In this document: piece by piece, positions 35,464 through 43,968 of the stretch
Layout: each line of letters starts with the position of its first letter
Numbering within the stretch: position 1 is the stretch's first letter
Assembly (NCBI RefSeq): GCF_901411515.1
Contig: NZ_CABDUX010000001.1
Location: 1,488,001 to 1,552,000 of the forward strand
Source: Raoultibacter phocaeensis
GTDB lineage: Bacteria > Actinomycetota > Coriobacteriia > Coriobacteriales > Eggerthellaceae
Direction of reading: 5' to 3'
DNA length: 64,000 nucleotides
The notes under the pieces: generated by a model
Databases searched by the model: none
What the model was told of the DNA's origin: nothing
The model's input: only the letters and a program-made list of their open reading frames with translations
Program-made: the position numbers and the translations under genes

Positions 35464-36372
35464 CTACCTCCCCGCTCTTGCGAGGCTGCGGACGGCGCCG
35501 GCCGCCGTGCGCACGCCGAGCACGGCGAACATCGAGCCCCCGGAGGGCCCGCGCGCCTCGGTGAACTTCTGGAGCACGGTGTCTATCGCCGTCGCCGCGG
35601 ACATGACGGCGATCCCGAGGAAGAGGAGCGGGAAGCTCGCGCCGTCGAGCGTCGTCGAGGCCAGGAGCCCCTGGCTCACGCAGAACAGGCCGACCACGAG
35701 GAGCACCCACTGCATGGACTGGGCCACGGCGAGCGCCGCCATGGACTTGACGATGTCCGAGAACTGAGAGGTGTCGGTCGTGCCCGTGTAGACGGCCACG
35801 AACGGGGAGGCCATCGAGAGGATCATCATGGTCGCCTGGCGCTTGCAGAACCGCCACAGGTTGACGCAGAGCACGACGACGAGGACGAGCACCACGACGA
35901 GCGAGGCCGTGACGATCCCCGGAGAGGCGAAGAAGGCCGCGGTGTCCGCGAGCAGGTTGTCCACGAGGCCGCCCTTGACCGCCTCGACGGCCGCCGCCAT
36001 CGAGAAGTCGCCGACGGTGGCGCGGGTGTCGGCGAGCAGGGTCGCCCCGACGTCCCAGATCCAGTACATGAGGTTCGGCGCCACCATGACGAAGACGAGC
36101 GACATGATCGATTTGAATGCGTACTGGCCCGTCGAGACCTGCCGGTTCCCGCCCCAGAGCATGAGCCCCTCGCCGACGCCGTAGACGATGCGCACCACGA
36201 CGACCGAGGCGAACGCGACGGCCTGGGCCATGAGCGTCCAAGCGGCGACCTGCGGGTTGGCGTAGAGCGTGTTGGCGGACTCCAGCACCCAGCCGAAGGC
36301 GTCGCCGACGAACGCGAGGAAGTCGCCCGCGAGCGTGAGCACCGCCGCCATCATGAGCTTGGCGAGGGACAT
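35464..36372 (-). CDS. VirB6/TrbL-like polytopic transfer protein
   Basis: The 302-aa product has about six membrane helices, with a soluble loop near 115-150 and a strong run of Val/Leu at 155-172, then CKRQATMMILSMASPFVAVYTG, a motif typical of VirB6/TrbL-like proteins of Gram-positive ICEs. It forms the inner-membrane part of the DNA channel. Its order between the VirB2-like and PrgI genes fits. Confidence 0.8.
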   Translation of the reverse strand: MSLAKLMMAAVLTLAGDFLAFVGDAFGWVLESANTLYANPQVAAWTLMAQAVAFASVVVVRIVYGVGEGLMLWGGNRQVSTGQYAFKSIMSLVFVMVAPNLMYWIWDVGATLLADTRATVGDFSMAAAVEAVKGGLVDNLLADTAAFFASPGIVTASLVVVLVLVVVLCVNLWRFCKRQATMMILSMASPFVAVYTGTTDTSQFSDIVKSMAALAVAQSMQWVLLVVGLFCVSQGLLASTTLDGASFPLLFLGIAVMSAATAIDTVLQKFTEARGPSGGSMFAVLGVRTAAGAVRSLARAGR

Positions 36373-36382
36373 GGCCGCCTCC

Positions 36383-36628
36383 CTACGCCCCGCCGGCGGC
36401 GCTGTAGATGCCCTGCACGAACGAGGGCCCGATGGCGATCAGTATCACGGCGACCGCCGCGAACAGCATGATCTTCATGCCCCGGCCGTGGCCCGCGTCC
36501 GAGGTCGATACCTTCATGATGATCACGCCAACGATGAACACGATCACCGCGATGGTCACGCCGAGCGACTGCAGCTGCCCTATGGAGTTGTTCAGAATCG
36601 TCTGGGGGACGGAGAAGAGCACGTCCAT
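36383..36628 (-). CDS. VirB2/TrbC-like two-helix pilin-type subunit
   Basis: An 81-aa protein of two hydrophobic helices (about 22-42 and 52-72) joined by a basic loop STSDAGHGRGMK, the size and layout of VirB2/TrbC-like subunits. It lies between VirD4 and VirB6-like, as expected. Confidence 0.75.
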   Translation of the reverse strand: MDVLFSVPQTILNNSIGQLQSLGVTIAVIVFIVGVIIMKVSTSDAGHGRGMKIMLFAAVAVILIAIGPSFVQGIYSAAGGA

Positions 36629-36642
36629 GCGGGTTCCTTTCC

Positions 36643-38739
36643 CTATCCGAGCGGGCGCGCGGCGCGCCCGCCCCCTTTTGCTGCGGCGCCCTCCCGAGGC
36701 GCTTCCGCCTTTTCGGGAGAGGGCTTGGTCTGCCTCGCGAGCCTCTTCGCGCGGCGCGCGCCCAGGCCCTTGACGAACGCTTGCTGGGCGCGCTCGAGCT
36801 CTTCGGGGCCGTAGAGGGTGCGCTCGGGGTAGTCCGGCATCCCCGGCACGAACGCGAGGGGTTCGGCGCGCACGGGTCCGAAGTCCGGGTTGAGGGCGAG
36901 CTCGGCGCGGCGGGCGTTCTCCTCCTCGCTGCCGTCCCCGAGCATCCTCCCCGACGGGGTGTCGGCGAGGTCGGGGAGGGGGTACACGGTCGCGTAGCGC
37001 CTGGGGCGGACGACGAGCGCGCCCTGCTCGACCGACCAGTGCGTGAGGTCGCTCACGGGCATCAGGTCGGCCGCTCCGCTCCTCTGCGAGTCCGACGTGG
37101 AGTTGGGGACGATGCTGAACAGCCTCGTCGAGGCCGAGCTGCCCGACATGGCCACGGTCGTCTTCCCCAGGCAGTCCCTGAAGTAGGGCAGCGTGTACTC
37201 GACGTCGTCGGACTGAAGAAGCATCTTGTAGGTGCAGTTCGAGCGGATCGACGTCCACGTGTCCCGGTACTTCTCCCGCAGCTGCCCGTAGTCCTGCACG
37301 ACGATGCACCACCTGATGCGGTAGGAGCGGTCGATGGCGAGGTGCCCCGACAGGTTCGGTATGGCCGGCAGCTGCGCCGCCTCCTCCAGCATGTAGGTCA
37401 GATCGTACGGGCACCGCCCGCCGAGCCTGTCCGCCTCCTCGTGGACCACCTGGTGGCTTTGGGAGACGAACAGCGTCGCGATGCGATGGTAGGCGGGCTT
37501 GTCGGGGTCGAGGATGAGGAACACCGCGTTCCTTCCCTTCGCGAGCGAGCGGAGGTCGACGTCGGCCGAGGAGGTCGTCCGCGCGATGTTGGCGTCCCCG
37601 AACGCCTTGATGGCCGAGAGCGCCGTCGAGAACAGGGCCTGCCGGTTGTCCTCGGCGGCGTGCCTCGCCTCGGCGAGCGCGCTTCTGGCCGGGTGGCCGA
37701 AGGGGAGCTCGGCGAGCATCTCGTTCAGGGGCACGAAGCAGCGCCCCTCGGGGTTCTTGGGGTTGACGGGGACGGGCTCGCCGAACTCCGAGATGATGCG
37801 GTAGACGTTGGCCATGGTCCGGTAAGCCGCGGGGACCGGCCGGGACACGAGATAGAGGATGACCGCCGCGATGACCGAGCGGGCGCCCTGCCAGAAGTAC
37901 ATGTTGTCGCCGGTGAGCACGTCGTCGGGCACGAAGGTCACGGCGAGGTCTCGCGCGTAGGACTCGGCCCGCGCGTAGTCTCGCGCGTCCCACGCCTCGC
38001 GCACGATGGCGAGGGGGTCGTAGCCGTCCGAGTACGCGGCCTGCTTGAGGTCGATCCTCCAGACGGCGTAGCCGCGCTCCTCGAGCAGCGCCTTCATGGC
38101 GGCGTAGATCTCGCCCTTCGGGTCCGCTATGACGAAGGCCTCCCGGGTTCCCCGGCTCAGAAGCTCCATCGCGGGAAGAAGCCACCTGCGCGTCTTGCCG
38201 GCCCCCGTCTGCCCCGCGACGAGCATGTGGACGATGCCGCCGACGTAGTAGTAGCGCCCCTGTCCGCAGCCGAGGTAGATGCCGGTCCGATCGAGCCGGG
38301 CGGTCCTGCTCGCCCGGACACTGTCGGTCGTGCGCCTCAAGTCGCGGGGGGACTCGTTGAAGCGGGAGGACCCGCATTCGCCCGACTCGAGCGCCTTGGG
38401 CTGGCGGGAGCGGAAGTCGTCGCCGTCGGGCCTGGGGCCGAGCGACCTGCGCAGGACGGGAAGCGCGTAGAGTACGGCCATGCCCGCGTAGCCGGCCCAG
38501 AGCGCGGCCTGGGCGTCGAACCCCGTCTGGGCGAAGTACGCCGGCCACGGGTTCGCGGGGTTCGAGAGCACGGCGGCGACCGCATCGACGACGGGTCCGG
38601 CCTCGAGGGCGCCTCGGGAGGCGAGGCTCGCGGCCGTGCCTGCGGCCGATGCCGCGGCGGGGACTCCCCACCATGCGAGCGCCGCGGCGCCGGCAATGCC
38701 GACGACCGCGTCCGAGCCCCTGCGCCCAGTGCCGTTCAT
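36643..38739 (-). CDS. virD4: VirD4/TraG-type coupling protein
   Basis: The 698-aa protein has N-terminal membrane helices (about 10-40 and 75-98), Walker A GQTGAGKT (176-183) followed by RRWLLPAMELL, the strand FVIADPKGEIYAAMK typical of TraG, a Walker B-like YDLTYMLEEAAQLP and 'VVQDYGQLREKYRD'. It delivers the relaxase-bound strand to the channel. A Lys/Arg-rich tail ends it. It is the first gene of the channel operon, with AGGAGG before ATG 38739. Confidence 0.95.
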   Translation of the reverse strand: MNGTGRRGSDAVVGIAGAAALAWWGVPAAASAAGTAASLASRGALEAGPVVDAVAAVLSNPANPWPAYFAQTGFDAQAALWAGYAGMAVLYALPVLRRSLGPRPDGDDFRSRQPKALESGECGSSRFNESPRDLRRTTDSVRASRTARLDRTGIYLGCGQGRYYYVGGIVHMLVAGQTGAGKTRRWLLPAMELLSRGTREAFVIADPKGEIYAAMKALLEERGYAVWRIDLKQAAYSDGYDPLAIVREAWDARDYARAESYARDLAVTFVPDDVLTGDNMYFWQGARSVIAAVILYLVSRPVPAAYRTMANVYRIISEFGEPVPVNPKNPEGRCFVPLNEMLAELPFGHPARSALAEARHAAEDNRQALFSTALSAIKAFGDANIARTTSSADVDLRSLAKGRNAVFLILDPDKPAYHRIATLFVSQSHQVVHEEADRLGGRCPYDLTYMLEEAAQLPAIPNLSGHLAIDRSYRIRWCIVVQDYGQLREKYRDTWTSIRSNCTYKMLLQSDDVEYTLPYFRDCLGKTTVAMSGSSASTRLFSIVPNSTSDSQRSGAADLMPVSDLTHWSVEQGALVVRPRRYATVYPLPDLADTPSGRMLGDGSEEENARRAELALNPDFGPVRAEPLAFVPGMPDYPERTLYGPEELERAQQAFVKGLGARRAKRLARQTKPSPEKAEAPREGAAAKGGGRAARPLG

Positions 38740-39048
38740 CCGTCCTCCTCGTCTCTGCGGCCCTCAACGCGACGAGGTTACATCGGATCGCCGCGCGGCC
38801 TTTTCCACGCCGGCGCCGGGCTTCGAGGGGGTTTCGCGTCCGACCGCGTCCGGGCAGCTCCGATGGCGTCCGAGCCCCCGGAAACGCCTTGAAAAGCGCC
38901 CGGGAATCTCCAACGCTTACCCATACCTTCCGAAGTGGCTCTGTTTTCGCAGCTCGTCGAAGGCGCGGGAGGCGTATGTTTCCCCTGTGCCGTTTACCGA
39001 TCGACCACGGTCGGGCGCCTCCGGCTTCGGGGAGCGCTCTCGGCGCGC
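38740..39048. other. Non-coding region upstream of the transfer operon
   Basis: No gene is credible here. The promoter of the leftward transfer operon should lie here, but I see no clear -35/-10 pair; CCGATGTAACCT near 38780 is the only weak candidate. Short repeats of GCGTCCGA occur near 38837-38873. Confidence 0.35.
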
Positions 39049-39155
39049 AAAAAAGGGGCGGATCTCGCGATCTCGCCCCTTGCTGCGTCGGTGCATGCGC
39101 AGCCCATGCCCGGTCTTGCCCCTCGGGTCGGGCGGGCAGTACGGACCCTGCCCCG
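39049..39155 (-). ncRNA. Triple-hairpin terminator element A
   Basis: Read on the minus strand: hairpin 1 (GGGCAG, loop GGTCCGTA, CTGCCC; 39153-39134), hairpin 2 (GCTGCG/CGCAGC; 39103-39082, loop ending ACCGA) and a terminator stem (AAGGGGCG/CGCCCCTT) followed by six T. It directly follows the coiled-coil gene. Elements B and C share the same plan. Confidence 0.65.
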
Positions 39156-39168
39156 GTCTTTCCTTCGC

Positions 39169-39912
39169 CTACGCCACGATGACTTGGGGGTTCGCGAAAC
39201 GCTTCGGCCGCTGTTCGCCGGTTGCCTTCTTCGAAAGCTCCGGCCAGTAGTCGGCGTCGAAGACGACCGTGTCCGCGTGCTCGGCAAGGTACGCCTTGAG
39301 CGCCTCGTGGCTCCCCTTCTGGATCCTGCCGCCTTCGAAGAGCGTCTGGTCCGCCGGCTCCATGCGGAGCAGGCCGCCTTTCGCCCCCGAGAAGCTGCAC
39401 GCCGCCGAGCGCGTCCCGCCCTCGGGGCCGAACACGTTGCCCGACAGCTCGAGCACGGTGGATCCGGCCGAGTCGACGAGCGTGACGATCGTGCGCCCCT
39501 TGCCCGAGAGGGCCGCCCCGGACACCTGCCTGGCCAGGGACTCCACCCCGACGTCCTTGAGCTTGGCGGCTCTGCGGCATCGGAGCTCGGACAGCTCCTC
39601 CTTGAGCTTGGGCACGTCCTCGGCCTGGCCGTCCCCGGCCGTCGCCAGCTGGTAGAGGGACTTGTACCTCGCCGCCTCGACCTTCTTGGATTCGAGCTCC
39701 TCGGCAAGCGCGGACCTGTCCCTCTTGAGCCGGATCACGGCCTCGTCGTGCCTGCCGTTCGATCTCGAAAGATCGTCCAGCTCCCTCTGCAGCGCCTTCG
39801 AGCGTGCTTGCGCGTCCTCCAGCTGCCGCATCAGGTCGCAGTTCGAGTCTGCCAGCCTCTCGTTCTCCCGACGGTAGTGCGCCACCAGCTTCCACATCAT
39901 CTTGAACGCCAT
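39169..39912 (-). CDS. Coiled-coil protein, 247 aa
   Basis: Residues 10-105 form a long coiled coil (ENERLADSNCDLMRQLEDAQARSKALQREL...). The C-terminal half (about 120-230) is globular with GRTIVTLVDSAGSTVLELSGNVFG and DTVVFDADYWPEL. No family is recognised. AAGGAAGAGAG precedes ATG 39912. It is an isolated transcription unit ended by element A, between the YraN-like gene and VirD4. Confidence 0.6.
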   Translation of the reverse strand: MAFKMMWKLVAHYRRENERLADSNCDLMRQLEDAQARSKALQRELDDLSRSNGRHDEAVIRLKRDRSALAEELESKKVEAARYKSLYQLATAGDGQAEDVPKLKEELSELRCRRAAKLKDVGVESLARQVSGAALSGKGRTIVTLVDSAGSTVLELSGNVFGPEGGTRSAACSFSGAKGGLLRMEPADQTLFEGGRIQKGSHEALKAYLAEHADTVVFDADYWPELSKKATGEQRPKRFANPQVIVA

Positions 39913-40185
39913 CTCTCTTCCTTTCTGCTTGCGTGCGTGTCTATGTGAACGCGGATGCCGGCAGGCGCCCGCGATGATTCCCGTGGGCGCCAAGTCGTAT
40001 GGCGATTTGAAGGTGCGGTCCGCGATGCGGACGAGCAGATGCTAACACCGGCCCGTCGGCGCCTCGCCGCGGCACGCGGGACGGTGCCGATTCGCGGGAG
40101 CGTGGCACGAGGGGCGTTCAGCCAGATAGGGGCGCTGCGGTTTGCGGAATCGGACCCGTTTCCGGATACGGTTGCGCCCGAAAGC
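39913..40185. other. Non-coding leader of the coiled-coil gene
   Basis: No gene is visible. The region holds short inverted repeats such as TCCGCGATGCGGA (40018-40030) and CCGATTCGCGG. A promoter for the minus-strand gene at 39912 must be here, but no clear consensus is seen. Confidence 0.3.
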
Positions 40186-40275
40186 AAAAAAGGGACGGCC
40201 ATGGAGGCTCGTCCCTTTCGCTGCGTCGGCTCTGGGGCGCGCAGCCCGCCCGGCAAGCACCGACCCTTGCCCGGT
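40186..40275 (-). ncRNA. Triple-hairpin terminator element B
   Basis: Minus strand: hairpin 1 (GGCAAG, loop GGTCGGTG, CTTGCC; 40271-40252), hairpin 2 (GCTGCG/CGCAGC; 40245-40220, loop ending GCCGA), terminator stem AGGGACG/CGTCCCT and six T. It begins at the stop codon of the YraN-like gene. Confidence 0.65.
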
Positions 40276-40754
40276 CACGCTGACATCGGGCAGCAGCATC
40301 GGCAGGAATCGAAGGCGTTGATATGGTGCCTGATCACGGCCTTTTCGTGGGAGAGGACGTCGATCGACACCGTGTCGAACCGCATGAGGACGTCGACGAC
40401 CTCGGAATCTTGCAGGTACAGGGCCGCCACCCTCTCCCTCCGATCGCGCTCGGCCTCGCCGCTTCCTTCTCGCGGCATGCCCTGCTCCGCGCCGCAGCCC
40501 ACGTTCACCTCCACGAACACGATGCAATCATCCCCGTCCATGGCGACGATGTCGGCAACGCCCGCCGCGCACGTCCAGTTCTTCGCGACCACCTCGTAGC
40601 CGCGTCGTTCCAAGAACCTTGCGGCCGCCTCGCGCCCGCGGGAATCGAGCTCCTCGCAGACGGGGCGCTCGATCGGCGGGATCCGGAAGCCGTCCCGATC
40701 CCCGTCCTTTGCGGCGCATCGCCGCTCCTTCTCCATCGTCATCGTCGGGCTCAT
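40275..40754 (-). CDS. YraN/UPF0102-like nuclease-fold protein
   Basis: The 159-aa product contains 'AARFLERRGYEVVAKNWTCAAGVADIVAMDGDDCIVFVEVNVG', a clear YraN pattern (Holliday-junction-resolvase-like PD-(D/E)XK fold). The family motif EVK reads EVN here, so the catalytic lysine is missing unless another residue replaces it. A divergent tail ends in CRCCCPMSA. It may be a DNA-end-binding accessory of ICE processing (inference). AAAGGAACAGAG precedes ATG 40754. Confidence 0.75.
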   Translation of the reverse strand: MSPTMTMEKERRCAAKDGDRDGFRIPPIERPVCEELDSRGREAAARFLERRGYEVVAKNWTCAAGVADIVAMDGDDCIVFVEVNVGCGAEQGMPREGSGEAERDRRERVAALYLQDSEVVDVLMRFDTVSIDVLSHEKAVIRHHINAFDSCRCCCPMSA

Positions 40755-40970
40755 CTCTGTTCCTTTCTGTCGACGTCTCTCTATCTGGACGGGGCGCTCG
40801 GCCCCGGGGTTTTCGGGGCGCTGCCAACCGATGCTCTGCTCTTGTCAAAGTGCTCCCCTCATGGGGGCCATCTCGATCCTACTCTCCGCCTGGCGTCCCC
40901 GCGCGCCTCGTCCCCGGTTCCCGCCGGGTACCGCATAAGGTGGCACGCGCCGCGAATCCCCAGGTGGATC

Positions 40971-40993
40971 GAGTGGCCCAACTTGGGCCACTC
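40971..40993. promoter_or_regulatory. Perfect 23-bp palindrome, candidate operator
   Basis: Eleven-bp arms GAGTGGCCCAA and TTGGGCCACTC flank a single C. It lies in the 489-bp intergenic region between the divergent genes at 40754 (minus) and 41244 (plus), a typical place for a repressor site. The rest of that region holds element 2 (41088-41160) and no gene. Confidence 0.5.
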
Positions 40994-41087
40994 CCGTCGA
41001 CGCCTTCGAGGCCCCCTTCCCCTTCCCCCTCCTTTTCGCGCGCCCGCTTCCCGGGGCCCTGCGCAGGGTCGCGCGCGTGCTCGCCCG

Positions 41088-41160
41088 CGCAAAGGCGGGG
41101 AAACTTTCCGGCTGCGCCGGAAACTCGGGCCCTGCGGGTTCCCCTTCCGCCCTTGGCGCA
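41088..41160 (+). repeat. Upstream inverted-repeat element 2
   Basis: Nested pairing: TTTCCGG/CCGGAAA (41105-41111, 41117-41123), GGGGAA/TTCCCC (41097-41102, 41139-41144), and outer GCGC..AA.GGCGG with CCGCCCTTGGCGC. It lies 84 bp before the 75-aa gene and has the plan of elements 1 and 3. Confidence 0.5.
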
Positions 41161-41243
41161 GGCTGCGGCCGCGCGCCGGTTGCGAAGGGCCCCCGCGGAG
41201 GCGGGCGCGGGGGAAGGGCGGAAAGCGGGCGATGGGAGGAGCC

Positions 41244-41471
41244 ATGCAAGATTCGGCTTTCGAGCAGCAGGACCGCGCCTCGTTCGTCGAGGCGCTCGTC
41301 GGCTCGCTGATCGAGTGCGGCGACGGCCGCTACGAGCACCTTCGCCTCCATCCGATCGTGTGCGTGGACGAGGAGGCCCGGTCGTGGCTCGTGCGCGACG
41401 GCAAGCGCCTCGCCGACGTGTCCTGGTGCAGCCTGCCGACTATCGGGCTCGTCGTCCTCGCGCACGCATGA
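41244..41471 (+). CDS. Small hypothetical protein, 75 aa
   Basis: ATG 41244 follows GGGAGGA. The product (MQDSAFEQQDRASFVEALVGSLIECGDGRYEHLRLHPIVCVDEEARSWLVRDGKRLADVSWCSLPTIG is its character, here described in parts) is soluble and acidic with two conserved-looking cysteines. I do not recognise it. It is bracketed by inverted-repeat elements 2 and 3, so it seems to be its own transcription unit. Confidence 0.55.
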   Translation: MQDSAFEQQDRASFVEALVGSLIECGDGRYEHLRLHPIVCVDEEARSWLVRDGKRLADVSWCSLPTIGLVVLAHA

Positions 41472-41615
41472 TGGGCCCCTTGCGGGCGGAGCCGTCCCGG
41501 CCGGGGGATCCGCCCTGCAACGGCGCAGCGGCCGGCGGTCGGCGCGAGGAGGGCCTTCAGCCGAGCGCGCGGGCGGGCGAACCTTGCCTTTACCAGCCTG
41601 CCAGACGGTCCTCCC

Positions 41616-41710
41616 GCCCGTCAAGGGCGCGAACTTTCTCGGAAAACTGCCCTGCGGGAACTTTTCCGAGAAAGCTGCGGGCTGCGCCTTCGCTTTCCTC
41701 CCTTGACGGC
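41616..41710 (+). repeat. Upstream inverted-repeat element 3
   Basis: Outer arms CCGTCAAGGG (41618-41627) and CCCTTGACGG (41700-41709) pair perfectly. Inside them 41634-41646 and 41662-41674 (CTTTCTCGGAAAA and its complement) pair perfectly, and a competing pair GAAAGC/GCTTTC (41669-41698) exists. It ends 88 bp before the amidoligase gene. The 327-bp gap 41472-41798 contains no gene. Confidence 0.6.
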
Positions 41711-41798
41711 CGGGGGGCCGCCCGGCAAGGCCGCTCGCGGAGCTCGCGGCCGTCGGCATTTATCAAGGCATCGCCCCCGAGAGAGAGGAAGAGGACAG

Positions 41799-43049
41799 AT
41801 GCCGAGAAGAAGGACCGATCCAGGTAACACGCCGAGCATGATCTCGTTCTGCCGACACTGCGGGGAGGGCTTTCCCGCCGGCTCGACCGGCATGGAGGGC
41901 GTGTGCCCCGACTGCCTGGACGAGTTCTATGAGGATTGCCCGCAATGCGGGCGCATCCGGCCCCGCGAGACCATGATCGAGCTAGGAGGGAGCGGCCGGC
42001 GCATGTGCAGGGAGTGCGCGCAGCTCGAGGGCTACCGCTGCTTCGACTGCGGAGGATGGCACGACGACGAAGGGGAGACCGTGGAGTCGGGCCGCGTCGT
42101 CTGCCCCTCGTGCGCGCGGCGCTACCTGCGATGCGAGGAGTGCGGGACGATGGTTCGCGTCGAGAACGCGTCGAGCGACGGCGGGGACACGGTGTGCTGG
42201 GATTGCCGCGCGGCTAGAAGGGGGCGCCCCGTCCACCCCTACGGCTACAAGCCCCGCCCGCTGTTCCGCCGAGCCGAGGGGGAGGGGGACGGCTCGCTCG
42301 TGCTGGGCGTCGAGCTTGAGATGGACGGCGCTGACCCGAGGGCCGCCATCGCGCGCATCCAGGAGCGCTACGGCGAGGACTGGTTCTATTTCAAGAGCGA
42401 CGGCAGCTTGCACATGGGCGCGGAACTCGTGACGCATCCCATAAGCCCCCTCGTCCTCTTCGGCGACGAGGGGCGCGCGATGTGGGAGCACGTGTGCGCT
42501 TCGGCGGTTCAGGAGGGGCTGCGGAGCCACGACGCGCGCACCTGCGGCCTCCACGTCCACGTGAACCGGGACTTCTTCGGAGAGGGCCGGGTGGCCCGCG
42601 TGATGGCCGAGTCGAAGATGATAGAGGTGTTCTGCCGATTCCACGAACCCCTCGCCATCTTCTCCCGCCGCCGCCCGGAGCAGCTTGCCCAGTGGGCGAG
42701 GCGGAGCGAGGTTCCGGCGTGCTCGGGCGGGTGGCTGGCGCAGGCCCGCCTCGCGAGCGAGAACGCGCGCAGGACGCGCTACCTCGACGTCAACGTGCAG
42801 AACGAGGCGACCATCGAGATGCGGATGTTCAGGGGCACGCTCAAGCCGGAGACCCTGCTCGCCACCCTCCAGTTCGCGGCCGGGCTGTGCTGCGCGCTCA
42901 AGGAGCGCAACCCGAGCCAGCTGGGGCGCATGACATGGTACGACCTGTGCGACGCCGTCATGGACAGCTGCCCGTGCGGAGCGCCCGAACTGGAAGCGTA
43001 CCTGGTCGAGAAGGAACTGATAGTCGAAAGGAGTTCGAAATGTGCGTGA
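41799..43049 (+). CDS. Zinc-ribbon amidoligase-family enzyme
   Basis: The 416-aa protein has about five CxxC knuckles in its first 145 residues (FCRHCG, CPDC, CPQCG, CREC, CFDCG, CPSC, CEECG, CWDC), then an amidoligase domain with LGVELEMDG, LHMGAELVTHPISP, CGLHVHVNRDFF and ATIEMRMFRGTLK, the glutamate/histidine/arginine signature of the COOH-NH2 ligase (glutamine-synthetase-like) amidoligase family. It would form amide bonds on a protein or small peptide using ATP. It overlaps the glutamine amidotransferase-type gene by 10 bp. Pairing of the two is known from phages and mobile elements; the substrate is unknown. Confidence 0.82.
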   Translation: MPRRRTDPGNTPSMISFCRHCGEGFPAGSTGMEGVCPDCLDEFYEDCPQCGRIRPRETMIELGGSGRRMCRECAQLEGYRCFDCGGWHDDEGETVESGRVVCPSCARRYLRCEECGTMVRVENASSDGGDTVCWDCRAARRGRPVHPYGYKPRPLFRRAEGEGDGSLVLGVELEMDGADPRAAIARIQERYGEDWFYFKSDGSLHMGAELVTHPISPLVLFGDEGRAMWEHVCASAVQEGLRSHDARTCGLHVHVNRDFFGEGRVARVMAESKMIEVFCRFHEPLAIFSRRRPEQLAQWARRSEVPACSGGWLAQARLASENARRTRYLDVNVQNEATIEMRMFRGTLKPETLLATLQFAAGLCCALKERNPSQLGRMTWYDLCDAVMDSCPCGAPELEAYLVEKELIVERSSKCA

Positions 43050-43819
43050 TCGTCTACAAGAAAGCGGGGGCCGCGATGCCCTCCATGGACACGCTCGCCG
43101 ACTGCTGGGCGACCAACCCCGACGGGGCGGGCTTCATGTTCCCGGAGGGAGGGAAGGTGTCCATCCTCAAGGGGTTCATGCGCTGGGCGGATTTCGCGAG
43201 CGCGCTGTCCGGGGCGGCCCAGGGGCGCGCGCTCGCCGAGGCGCCCGTGGCCTTCCACTTCCGCATCGCGACGCATGGCAAGGTGAAGCCGGGCTGCTGC
43301 CACCCGTTCCCTGTCAAAGCGGACTATGCGGCGATGCGCAGGACGGAGGCGCGCGCGGACGTGGGGTTCATGCACAACGGCGTGCTCCGCGGACTCGCCA
43401 CCTCCGGGAGCGTGTCCGACAGCATGGCGTTCGCGAAGAACGTGCTGAACCCCCTCAAGGCCCTGTGCGACGGGTTCGTCTGCAACGAGTCGGTGGCGGG
43501 CCTGCTCGGCGGCGTCGCCCAAGGCTCGCGCTTCCTTTTGATGGACGGGGCGGGCAACGTGGCGACCGTGGGGGATTGGCACGAGCGCGAGGGGCTTGCA
43601 TTCTCCAACCTGAACCACGTCTCGCGCTTCGCATCGGCGGCGGACTCGTTCGGCGGCATGGGAGGCTATGACGGCGCGCCCTTGTCCGACATGGCGCGCC
43701 TCGGCCTTTTCGAGCCTTGCTCCCTGTGCCCTTACGCCGAATGGTGCCTCGAAGACGCGCCGCTTTGCAGGAGCGCCTTCGAGGCGGAGGCGGTGAGCGA
43801 GGGACTGCTCGCGCCGTAG
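43040..43819 (+). CDS. Class II glutamine-amidotransferase-like (Ntn) protein
   Basis: The 259-aa product starts MCVIVYKKAG: Cys2 becomes the N-terminal nucleophile after Met removal, as in class II glutaminases. Further typical strings are NPDGAGFMFPEGG, FHFRIATHGKV, CHPFPV and FMHNGVL. It probably releases ammonia from glutamine or hydrolyses a gamma-glutamyl bond. The C-terminus adds four cysteines (CSLCPYAEWCLEDAPLC). Tight coupling to the amidoligase suggests one pathway. Confidence 0.82.
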   Translation: MCVIVYKKAGAAMPSMDTLADCWATNPDGAGFMFPEGGKVSILKGFMRWADFASALSGAAQGRALAEAPVAFHFRIATHGKVKPGCCHPFPVKADYAAMRRTEARADVGFMHNGVLRGLATSGSVSDSMAFAKNVLNPLKALCDGFVCNESVAGLLGGVAQGSRFLLMDGAGNVATVGDWHEREGLAFSNLNHVSRFASAADSFGGMGGYDGAPLSDMARLGLFEPCSLCPYAEWCLEDAPLCRSAFEAEAVSEGLLAP

Positions 43820-43968
43820 CGAGCGGGCCGGCCGCGCTCGGCGGCCGGCCCCGCCGGGGCTGCTCGCCCCGGGACCCCCGGCAGGAGGGGCCGGCCCCTC
43901 CTGCACCTCCCGCCCGCCGTGCGGCTGGCGGGGCGAAAGACGACCGAACGAAGCGGATAGGAGAGACC

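Noticed and set aside
36383-39895. Open frame of 1170 codons on the minus strand
   Set aside because: Only its last 81 codons (the VirB2-like protein) make sense; the rest is an out-of-frame shadow of VirD4 and the coiled-coil gene.
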